NCBI GenBank assembly: GCA_002238785.1
Contig: MPNA01000024.1
Coordinates: 1-40,159 of the forward strand
Source of the DNA: a bacterium OM1 bin76
GTDB lineage: Bacteria > Actinomycetota > Acidimicrobiia > Spongiisociales > ZC4RG35
DNA length: 40,159 bases
Direction: 5' to 3'
The position numbers and the translations under genes are program-made. How positions within the stretch are numbered: position 1 is the stretch's first letter; every line of letters starts with the position of its first letter. The notes beneath the pieces were generated by a model, which worked only from the letters and a program-made list of their open reading frames with translations, did not search any database and was not told the DNA's origin. Of the stretch, positions 33,085 through 40,159 are shown piece after piece.

Positions 33085-33096
33085 CATTATCACTTT
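33068..33096. promoter_or_regulatory. Fur/Zur-family operator, perfect 29-bp palindrome
   Basis: A 29-bp perfect palindrome around A33082. Its core GATAATGATAATCATTATC (33073-33091) is identical to the classical 19-bp Fur consensus. Because the gene below is a zinc-chaperone homologue, the likely regulator is Zur rather than an iron Fur, and the gene would be on when zinc is scarce (inference). Confidence 0.88.
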
Positions 33097-33124
33097 CTCC
33101 CTCTAGGAAAGGAGGTCGAAACAC

Positions 33125-34495
33125 GTGACCGACCTGAAAATGTCACGACCCGCCTAGTTGTCGGCTGTGCTTAGAACAGGCTTGGCCATCGCCGCTCTCA
33201 TGCTGGTGCTAGCAGCATGCGGAGAGGACGACGAAGCGGTGGAACCAACCACCGTCCCTTCGACCACTCAAGCCCCCACAACCACCACCCAACCGCCAGC
33301 GACCACAACAACGGAGGCCCACGAACCGGATTCTCACGGGCCAACCGGCAGATTGCTGATCGGTGACGGCGAGACCGGCAACATGTCGATCATCGACCTG
33401 GTCAGCGGGGACCTGACACAGGACGCCTTCGACATGGGCTCCCGTGCGGGCCGCATCTACGCCACCAAGAGTGGCCGCTTCGCCATCGCCGTCGCCTCCG
33501 ATGCCAACACTGTGCACATCTTCGACGGCGGTATCTATTTGGAACCCCACGGTGACCACATGGACCTGATGAATCAGGCGGTCAAGCCTCTGGACATCGA
33601 CCTGTCCGGCGATTAACCGGTGCATCTCTATGTAGGCAAGGAATGGTCGTCCGTTTACTATGACGGGTCGGGTGACGTCGTCTTCCTCAACGAGCACGAG
33701 CTTGAAGAGCAGGGCGGCAGCTACACACCGCCCCGCCTCTACGTCGGCCCACAGCACGGAGCCGCGGTTCCTCTCGACGGCGATCTCTTCGCTGTCACGC
33801 CCCAACATCCTGACTACGAATCGGATCCGGAGGAATACCGCCTCCCGATCGGAGCGGACATCATGACTCTGGACGGCGAAGTCCTCCACAGTGAGACCGG
33901 CTGCGATGCGTTGCACGGCGATGCCAGCAACGGTCATGTCGCGGTCTTCGGTTGCAGGGGCGGGGCATTGTTCGTTGAGGTCCACGGCGCCACCTACGGC
34001 GGGGGCTTCGTTCCGGCGCCCACCGGTGCTTCCGAGGACTTCCGTCTGACCTCCCTCTGGGGCTACCCGGACCTAGATCACTTCTTCGCTCTCGGGTCGG
34101 AAGTGGGGCTGTACGTCGTACATCCCGAGGAAGGCTTCATGGAGCAACTCATCCCCGCCGCGGAAGGCCGTGCGCCGATCAACGCTGCGGTCAGTCATGA
34201 CGGCCGAAACCTCCTAGTGGCGATGAGCAACGGCGAGCTACGCATGTACGACGCTCACGATCTCGATTTGCACGCCGCCGCCAGCGACTTTCTGACTGCA
34301 CCTGTCGAAACCGGATTCTGGGCGCGCCCCCACATGGCGACCGCTCCCGGAGCGGTGTACATAACCGACTCGGTGGGCGGCAAGGTGCTGATGCTTGACC
34401 CTGACGATCTGAACACAATTGACAGTTGGAGCGTCGCCGGGAATCCCACGAAGATCGCCTTCGTAGGTCTGCTCGAAGAATACGAGGCCTCATAG
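33125..34495 (+). pseudogene. aztD: AztD-like zinc metallochaperone lipoprotein, interrupted by two in-frame stop codons
   Basis: GTG 33125 follows an excellent ribosome site (AAAGGAGG). One continuous frame of 457 codons to 34495 is broken by TAG at codon 11 (33155-33157) and TAA at codon 164 (33614-33616). The pieces could also be read from TTG 33158 and GTG 33623 but lack ribosome sites. The signal peptide ends in a lipobox (LVLAAC), then a Thr-rich linker, then a beta-propeller like AztD, the periplasmic chaperone of the AztABC zinc importer. LLIGDGETGNMSIIDLVSGD, a His-rich EPHGDHMD segment and CDALHGDASNGHVAVFG match the family. Apart from the stops the sequence is intact. The aztABC genes are not in the window. 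Confidence 0.78.
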
Positions 34496-34864
34496 AAGGC
34501 CTAAAGGCTCACTAACAGGGCCACGCTTCTTGATAAGGATCCCTTGAAGCACTGAAAAGGTTCGAGTCGTGACCGAGGCCCTGGTCCGCCTCGGTCACGA
34601 CCGGCCAGAGGGCTGGATCAACAACGCCATTGCCGGTACCGTCCGTAGCTCAAACAGAATCTGGCCGCCATTCGGCGATCACGCCTGATTCGTACACCGG
34701 GGGTGTTTCCGCAGATTCGCTCCATCTGCACCCACAACACAGATGCCCAGAAACAAAGACTATATGACCCGAGTTTGGCGGGTGGTTTGGTGTTTTACCA
34801 GGTCAGGGGGCATACGCGAAGAAGGTGTTTCCACTACATTCGGTGTTTGAGGCCGATGTGGTGG
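34496..34864. other. Intergenic region between the AztD-like gene and the IS1634-type remnant
   Basis: It contains the 34566-34601 hairpin and otherwise no recognisable gene. A 39-codon frame from GTG 34569 overlaps the hairpin and is probably chance. The outer end of the IS1634-type element must lie in the right part, but I could not fix its terminal repeat. Confidence 0.4.
34566..34601 (+). terminator. Strong hairpin downstream of the AztD-like gene, possible terminator
   Basis: GTCGTGACCGAGG (34566-34578) pairs perfectly with CCTCGGTCACGAC (34589-34601) over a 10-nt loop. No T tract follows, so this is either a weak terminator or another structured element about 70 bp after the stop codon. 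Confidence 0.5.
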
Positions 34865-36490
34865 TTAGGTGATGGTGGCTTTGTTCCAGGTGCGGGTGTC
34901 GACTCCGATAGCGGCGAGTGCCCGGGTTTGTAGGGGGGTGCGTCGGGTGGTGAGCGTGATCTGGTGGTTGTTGGTGGTCAGTTCCACACGGCGGACGCGG
35001 TTGAGATGTTGGAGGGCCCGTGCAGCGGTGAGGTGTTGGTGTTCAAGCTCGGGATCGCGTACATCGGCGGTGGTGAGAGCCTGGGTGATGAGCGTTTCCA
35101 TCAAAGCGGCGTACACACAGACTGCGACGTGACCGCGGACTCGTTTCTCGGTCCAGTGCCTCACCGGCCGCAGTCGCAGGAAGTCTCTTGGGCACCCGAA
35201 ACTTGTTTTCGACCGTTTGCAACTGGCGATAGGCGGCCACGACTTCGGCGGTGTCGGCTTGTGCTGGTGTGAGACTGGTGGTCAGCACGTAACGACCCGC
35301 CAACAGCCTCTCATAGGCTTGGGCTTGTTCGTTGTAGTGGTAGAGAAACCGGCCTGGTCCGATCTCGAGGTCGAACAGTCGCCCGACCCGCCCGACACCG
35401 AGGATGCGTTGGGCGGCTCTCCCGATCTTGGCCGGGTCTTTCAGTCTTCCCGAGCGGACGCGGTGTTCCAACGCCAACAACTGCGTTTCGGCTGTGGCGA
35501 TTAGTTCGGTGGTGCGTTGGGTGTCCCGACGGGCACGACTGTCGGATTCGACCACCACTGTGCGGGTCCCGTCTTCGAGGGTGACATCCGCGGCTCTGCA
35601 ACCGTGTTCGGGGATCTGCACCCAAACAGTGTCCTGGTCGACAGCCGAAAGGGCTTGGGCGGTGATCCGATCGCGGTGGAGTCTGGTGGCCAGCAGGTGA
35701 TCAAACCCCGCTTGGTCAGGTCGTCCAACACGTCGGGTAGGGTGGAGGCGTCGTTGGTGTTCCCCGTGAACACGTGATGGGCTATGGGGATCCCGTCGGT
35801 GGTGCACAACAAGCCGATCACTATCTGGGGCCTGTCCGGGCGATGATCCCGGGAGTACCCGAACACCCGCGACGGGAACCCGTCGGACTTTTGGGTGGAA
35901 CCCTCGAAATAGGTGGATGTCAGGTCGTAGCACACCAGCCGCAGGTTGAGGTTGGTCAGGTTGCATAACTGCCGGTAAAGGTGCTCCTCGGTCTCGTTCT
36001 TGGTGTCGGCGACTGCGTCCAGGGCCCGGTAGTACTGGTCCAACGACGGCGCTGACCACCCTTGGGGCATGATCACGTCATGTTCTGTCCATTCGGGCAG
36101 TCGACGCTTGGAACACGGTGCCACTAGCCGGTTGGCCACCATCGCGAACACTGCATGTTCCAAAACGTCAGCACGGCGTTCCGCGCCCACTTTTGTGAAG
36201 AACCCCCCAAGATCCAGTTGTTTCCATACCGCGGCTGCTGCGGCTACCGCTCCCACCGCCGGTGCTCCCTCGGCGGCCAAGCTGTCCACATCGACGCGTT
36301 GTTTGTGGAGGTGACGTTCCAACGCGGCGATGATCCGTCCCAACTGTCCCGATTCGCGCAAAGCAGTGACTTCTCCCAGGCGCAACAGGGTCCGATGGCC
36401 GATCTTCGACCCCTTGCGCACCGTTTCCACCAACGACAAATACTCGTAAACCTTGTCGCCCCTTCGGCGGCGGGTCGTCTTAACGAACAT
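34865..36490 (-). pseudogene. IS1634-family transposase, two frameshifts
   Basis: Starts at ATG 36490 (MFVKTTRRRRGDKVYEYLSL), typical of IS1634/IS1549-type transposases. The reading moves through three frames. The first runs to LDDLTKRG. Near 35702-35709 (a TCAAACCCC run on the plus strand) it shifts to the frame reading FDHLLATRLHRDRI and on to QTVENKFRV. Near 35183-35188 it shifts again to DFLRLRPVRHWTEKRV and ends at TAA 34865. LVCYDLTSTYFEG holds a likely catalytic Asp, and VENKFR is a conserved late motif. Joined, the product would be about 540 aa, the normal length. Two separate single-base shifts mean a dead transposase unless they are assembly errors. Confidence 0.78.
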
Positions 36491-36630
36491 ACCCCACAAT
36501 AATAGCATCCCGATTCCCGAACCACCAACAAACTGTCGCCCCTACAATATCGTGCAGAAGCAGCCCCTCACAACACAAAACCGGTTCTTCGGAAATCTCG
36601 GGGGAGTCGGGAATCAATCGATTGTGAGGG

Positions 36631-36685
36631 AGGGTCCTCCACAAGTCGGGTGTTGAAGCTATTCACATCCGAAAAGGAGGACCCT
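36631..36685 (+). promoter_or_regulatory. Hairpin that can sequester the transposase ribosome site
   Basis: AGGGTCCTCC (36631-36640) is the perfect complement of GGAGGACCCT (36676-36685), which contains the Shine-Dalgarno sequence of the ISL3 transposase. In a transcript entering from outside the element the ribosome site would be paired, a known way of limiting transposase made by read-through. Confidence 0.6.
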
Positions 36686-36686
36686 T

Positions 36687-37985
36687 GTGGAGACTGATGG
36701 TAGGCGTATGTGCGAGGTGCTGGTGGGGCTGGGTGAGGTGGATCTGGTGGGTGTCGAGGAGTTGTCGGGTGACCGGTTGAGAGTGACGATCCGGTCTCGT
36801 GGTCCTCGTCCGGTGTGCGGGGAATGTGGTGGGAGAGTGTGGTCCAAGGGCGACCAGTCGGTGCGGTTGGTGGATTTGCCGGCGTTTGGTCGGCCGGTGC
36901 GGCTTGGGGTGGCGCATAACGCCGCTGGGTGTGCCCCAGATCGACGTGCGCGGTGGGGTCGTCTTGCGGAACAGGACCTGTCGGTGGCGCCGGAACGGGC
37001 CCTGTTGACGTCTCGGGCAGGGCGATGGGCCACCGCTCAGGTGGGTCGGTTTGGTCGCACGGTGTCGGAGGTGGCCGAAGAGTTGGGGTGTGATTGGCAC
37101 ACGGTGAACCGTGAGATTGTCCGGTGGGGAGACGCGCTGCTGGAAGCCGATGTTTCCCGGTTCGGACAGGTGGAAGCGGTGGGGGTGGACGAGACCCTGT
37201 TCTGGAGGAAGGGCCGGTGGCGGAAGAAGCAGTGGTGTACCTCGGTGGTGGACGTGGGCGGACGTCAATTGTTGGACATTGTGCCTGGTAGAACAGCTGA
37301 AAGCGCCGCCTCATGGTTCCGGAACCAACCGCCAGAATGGTGTGAGGCGATTCGGTGGGCGGTGTTGGACATGTCAGGCCCCTACCAGGTGGCCTATGAC
37401 CGGGTGCTGCCCCACGCCTGTCAGGTGGCCGACCCGTTCCATGTGGTCAGGTTGGCGAACCGCTGTGTTGATCTGGTACGCCGGAGGGTCCAGAACGAGA
37501 CACTGGGACACCGAGGACGAAAACGTGATCCGCTCTATCGGATCAGACGGTTGTTGATCATGGCGTCCGAACGTCTCGATGACCGCGGTGAGAAACGCAT
37601 CCAAGGACTCCTACGAGCTGGTGACCCCTACGGAGAGGTACGGGACGCCTGGTACGCCAAAGAGGGGGTCCGGGACATCTACCAGATCGGAGACCCGCAA
37701 CTGGCCTCGGAGTTCACCCACCGGCTGTCGGGGGATCTCCAAGACCGGTCACTGCCACGGGAGGTGAACAGTCTCGGGCGCACTATCGCTCGTTGGGCCA
37801 CCCAAATCACCAACTGGCACCACTCCGAAGTGACCAACGGACCGACCGAGGGCTTGAACAATCTCATCAAAAGGATCAAACGAGCAGCGTTCGGGTTCCG
37901 GAACTTCGCCAACTACCGAATCCGAGCACTCCTATACGCCGGAAAACCCAACTGGAACCTCCTCACCACCATCACTCCCCGCTGA
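36687..37985 (+). CDS. tnpA: ISL3-family transposase
   Basis: A 432-aa DDE transposase from GTG 36687, with AAGGAGG 6 nt upstream. An N-terminal zinc-finger region (PVCGECGGRVWSKGDQ; further on AAGCAPDRRARWG) and a helix-turn-helix (VSEVAEELGCDWHTVNREIV) precede the catalytic core: VDETLFW (Asp), LDMSGPYQVAYD (Asp) and NGPTEGLNNLIKRIKRAAFG (Glu). The full length and all motifs suggest an active enzyme. Confidence 0.92.
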   Translation: METDGRRMCEVLVGLGEVDLVGVEELSGDRLRVTIRSRGPRPVCGECGGRVWSKGDQSVRLVDLPAFGRPVRLGVAHNAAGCAPDRRARWGRLAEQDLSVAPERALLTSRAGRWATAQVGRFGRTVSEVAEELGCDWHTVNREIVRWGDALLEADVSRFGQVEAVGVDETLFWRKGRWRKKQWCTSVVDVGGRQLLDIVPGRTAESAASWFRNQPPEWCEAIRWAVLDMSGPYQVAYDRVLPHACQVADPFHVVRLANRCVDLVRRRVQNETLGHRGRKRDPLYRIRRLLIMASERLDDRGEKRIQGLLRAGDPYGEVRDAWYAKEGVRDIYQIGDPQLASEFTHRLSGDLQDRSLPREVNSLGRTIARWATQITNWHHSEVTNGPTEGLNNLIKRIKRAAFGFRNFANYRIRALLYAGKPNWNLLTTITPR

Positions 37986-38000
37986 AATCCGAAGAGCCAC

Positions 38001-38099
38001 AAAAGTGTGGTGTTCAACATCACCGGGGACAGCTACCGCCTCAGAAGCTACCAAGCACAAGCCAGAAAACACCGACCGAAAGGAGACCCGCTAACCTAA
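38001..38099 (+). pseudogene. istB-like C-terminal remnant (IS21 family)
   Basis: An open segment without start, next to the right end of the ISL3 element. VVFNITGDSYRLRSYQAQAR resembles the G.SYRL ending of IS21 helper ATPases. It stops at TAA 38097, just before IS21-type terminal repeats, which supports the assignment. The rest of the gene is missing. Confidence 0.5.
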
Positions 38100-38116
38100 A
38101 ACCACCAACCCCAGGG

Positions 38117-38166
38117 TGGGCACTTTCGATGATCGACTCTGGGTACTTTCGCTGATCGTCATCACG
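38117..38166 (+). repeat. IS21-type terminal repeats
   Basis: TGGGCACTTTCGATGATCG (38117-38135) and TGGGTACTTTCGCTGATCG (38140-38158) are direct repeats at 23-bp spacing with 17 of 19 identical, followed by TCATCA. Multiple terminal repeats of this kind and a CA end are typical of IS21-family termini. No partner end was found in the window. Confidence 0.65.
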
Positions 38167-38368
38167 GTCCGCGGCATGTCCCAGCCAACACCAACCCTTA
38201 CCAAGCAAACAGTTGCCTACGGTAACAAGCTTCAAACTGCACTTGGTAACCGGCAGGCTCCTACCACCGCCTCCTCGACGGTTTTGTCAACGACATCCTC
38301 ACCATCAGCGGCGTGAAAAGGCCATCATCGGCCAAGCTGCCTTCCTCCGTCCCTCCAACGAGGTTTGG
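38167..38368. other. Unassigned segment between the IS21 remnant and the NTPase gene
   Basis: About 200 bp with no gene, clear repeat or terminator that I can support. Confidence 0.4.
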
Positions 38369-40045
38369 TTATCTTATCTGGATACCCTTTGCTCTGTAAT
38401 GCGCAGTGTAATCGACATCTAGCACTGCGAATACGGACTGAATCATGGGCATTTTGGCCCGGTGTGTATGCACATATACTTGCGTCCGGATCGATAGCAG
38501 CCGCCTCACAAATAGGTCGCGGTGCCGTCGAAACAAGTCGGCCAGTTGGTCTCGAACTTCGCTGTTTAGTCCGCCTCCGCTATCCAACAAATAAAAGTAT
38601 CCGAAGATTTCATAAGCGGGACTCCTGTGGCGATCTACGACAGCCTCCACCGCTCCCTTAATGTTGGGCACATTTACAGCAAATACCGCCTGCTCAAGAT
38701 TTGCGATAGTCCACATGAAGGATAACGTCTGCACGATGTGACGAATGTCCTCGATGTTGGCACCAGGCCTCTGCGCCTTAACACGTTTAGCGAATCTCTC
38801 TATTTCTCTCTCATCCTTTAATACAAGGTTAACCAATCGAAAGGAGCTGTCGGTTATGCTTTCGACAATGTCTTCTATCTGCTCCCTCCGCAGTCTGCCA
38901 TGCTGCGTACGCAGCACCTGCCCCAGAATCCTGTTCGTCTTCAGCACTCTTAACACATTTGTATAGTCCCGTGCCCCTTTCAAATGTAAGTCTTCCTCTT
39001 GATCGGCAAACTCCTCCTCGATTCTGTCTTGGATTCTACGCTGGCGCGCCCTTTCCTCCGGTACGGGACGGGTGGGTTCAATACTCTGCGGCAGTGCCTC
39101 GATCAGACTGGCAAACCTTCTTGTCTCCTCGCTGTTCAATGTAGCGGCCGGCACTTCCTTCAATTCGCCCTGTAACATCCGCACCAATCCGTCCACGATG
39201 TCACCGTCCCTTGCATGATGTATGGCAAATAGGAGAGTAAAGTAGTTCCCATCTACTTCACTATATTCACACATCCGTAGAAGGTGCCTCTGCGCCAGTA
39301 GTGAGTCCGTGGCAAGAACCTTGCCGAGGAAAAAATAGTACATATAGGCGCTCTGGAACGCCCCCTTCTCCGTAATAATCCCAAATACATCGTTGGTCAA
39401 CCGGTTGATGATGTACGGTTCTATAAAGTATTGGGAGTCATACTGCTCCTTGAATGTTGCAAAGTCAAACACCTCCAGTTGCTCTGTGTCTTCTTTGTGA
39501 AATATTGCTAAGGCCAACTGCTCGGCAAAATTGAGAGCCGCAGTCAATGCGGAATCATCAGCAATCCCGGCTCGGGACAAACTCGCCATGATGAAGGCAG
39601 AGTAGCAGTGACCATACGAAGTGATAGCAAAATTGCTTGGCATGCAGGCATCGAAGGTTTGCACAACAGATAGCACAAAGAACGGATAACGGGGAACAAT
39701 TTTGTTGGAGAAGATCACAGAATCGACGCGGTCTTCGATTTCATCAACATAATCATCTGTGAGGGGATCCTGTAATGCCAGGGCTACGGCGGCATTATTG
39801 ATAAGTTCATACTGCTGTTCCCGTGTCAAGGGTTCGAAGCGAATCTCTCGGTAATTGGCTAGAAGCGTATCCCCTTTGTAATAGAGGGCAAAAACATCGG
39901 ACGACATGAATATGAAGACATTGGTGAAGACCTCCGAACAGAACCTCAGGAGCTTTACGACCCCGGGTGACTCGGTCACACCGTCTATCACCACTGTCTT
40001 ATTCTCTTGTTGTTCCCACCGGGCAAAGTCCCGGCAAGCTCTAGC
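38369..40045 (-). pseudogene. STAND-type P-loop NTPase (NACHT-like), N-terminus removed by an IS30-type insertion
   Basis: An open frame of 558 sense codons without its true start; the first possible internal start is GTG 39994. KTVVIDGVTESPGVVKLL looks like a Walker B segment, followed by NVFIFMSSDVFAL (sensor-like) and REIRFEPLTREQQYELINNA, the pattern seen after the P-loop in STAND/NACHT ATPases. The remainder (YPFFVLSVVQTFDACM and a long helical region) is the winged-helix and helical-repeat type C-terminus. The P-loop and any N-terminal effector would lie beyond about 40045, where IS30-type sequence begins. Its G+C is visibly lower than that of the rest of the window (27/60 in 39601-39660 against 47/60 in 7261-7320). 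Such proteins often act in phage defence; that role is inference. Confidence 0.62.
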
Positions 40046-40159
40046 GGTGGTTGCTCGTTAGTTGATTGTAGAGGTCGTGGGGGCTGTGCCAGTTGTGTAG
40101 TCGTCGGGGCATGAGGTTGAGGTTGTCCTCGATGATGGAGAGGGGTATTTGGCCGATGT
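40041..40159 (-). CDS. IS30-family transposase, C-terminal end (partial, runs off the window)
   Basis: The minus-strand frame enters at the window edge and reads IGQIPLSIIEDNLNLMPRRL then HNWHSPHDLYNQLTSNHR to a TAG at 40041-40043. LN.MPR..HNW.SP..LYN is the usual end of IS30 transposases. The likely element end is near 40046 (GGTGGTTGC...), placing the stop codon in flanking DNA. It interrupts the NTPase gene. Confidence 0.7.
   Translation of the reverse strand, partial: IGQIPLSIIEDNLNLMPRRLHNWHSPHDLYNQLTSNHR

Larger units (their letters stand above)
36583..37998 (+). mobile_element. ISL3-family insertion sequence, complete
   Basis: 1416 bp. The left end (36583-36607, GGTTCTTCGGAAATC...) and the complement of the right end (37974-37998, GGCTCTTCGGATTTC...) agree at 19 of 25 positions, and GGCTCTTC is a usual ISL3 terminus. 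The flanks share ACAAAA (ACAAAACC left, ACAAAAGT right), compatible with an imperfect 8-bp target duplication. It carries one intact transposase gene and has inserted next to, or into, an IS21 remnant. Confidence 0.8.

Overview
The window is high-G+C bacterial DNA with dense, often overlapping genes, GTG/TTG starts and actinobacterial-type lipoproteins with acidic/threonine linkers. An Actinomycetota genome is the best guess. A marine or host-associated Acidimicrobiia-like organism would fit the sulfatase, carnitine and sugar genes, but that is inference and no rRNA or tRNA was seen.

Layout. 1-2.4 kb: two tandem glycine-betaine/carnitine-type binding lipoproteins (the first only a 3' end) and a CaiD-like crotonobetainyl-CoA hydratase. 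2.43-4.33 kb: an element carrying only a TnpB gene, yet bounded by terminal inverted repeats and a perfect 8-bp target duplication. 4.6-8.5 kb: an MFS transporter, a thiamine-diphosphate enzyme, and two small genes that look phage-derived. 8.5-13.7 kb: a YnjB-like ABC binding lipoprotein and an enolase-superfamily enzyme on the minus strand, divergent from an arylsulfatase.

14.0-32.6 kb is a long plus-strand catabolic gene set: a thiolase-fold protein without the thiolase cysteine, a DUF35 partner, a sugar epimerase, DhaK, DhaL, a fucose-isomerase-like enzyme, a LacD/YihT-like class I aldolase, a nucleoside-hydrolase-like enzyme, a zinc polyol dehydrogenase, two ABC permeases plus ATPase, an OPA-type MFS carrier and a nucleoside phosphorylase. 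Together they suggest import of a polyol, sugar or nucleoside-like compound, then base removal, oxidation/isomerisation, phosphorylation and aldol cleavage. The set is interrupted three times: by a coiled-coil membrane gene plus an IS1595-type mobile cassette between dhaK and dhaL; by a PIN-toxin pair with a frameshifted antitoxin gene; and by a tightly coupled three-gene cassette (TIGR04255 family, HTH/Xre-type, unknown) that sits between two copies of the 5' end of the phosphorylase gene.

33.0-34.5 kb: an AztD-like zinc-chaperone gene under a perfect Fur/Zur-type palindrome but broken by two in-frame stop codons. 34.8-40.16 kb: an IS-rich segment with a twice-frameshifted IS1634-type transposase, an intact ISL3 element, an IS21 terminus with an istB remnant, and a lower-G+C STAND-like NTPase truncated by an IS30-type element that runs off the window.
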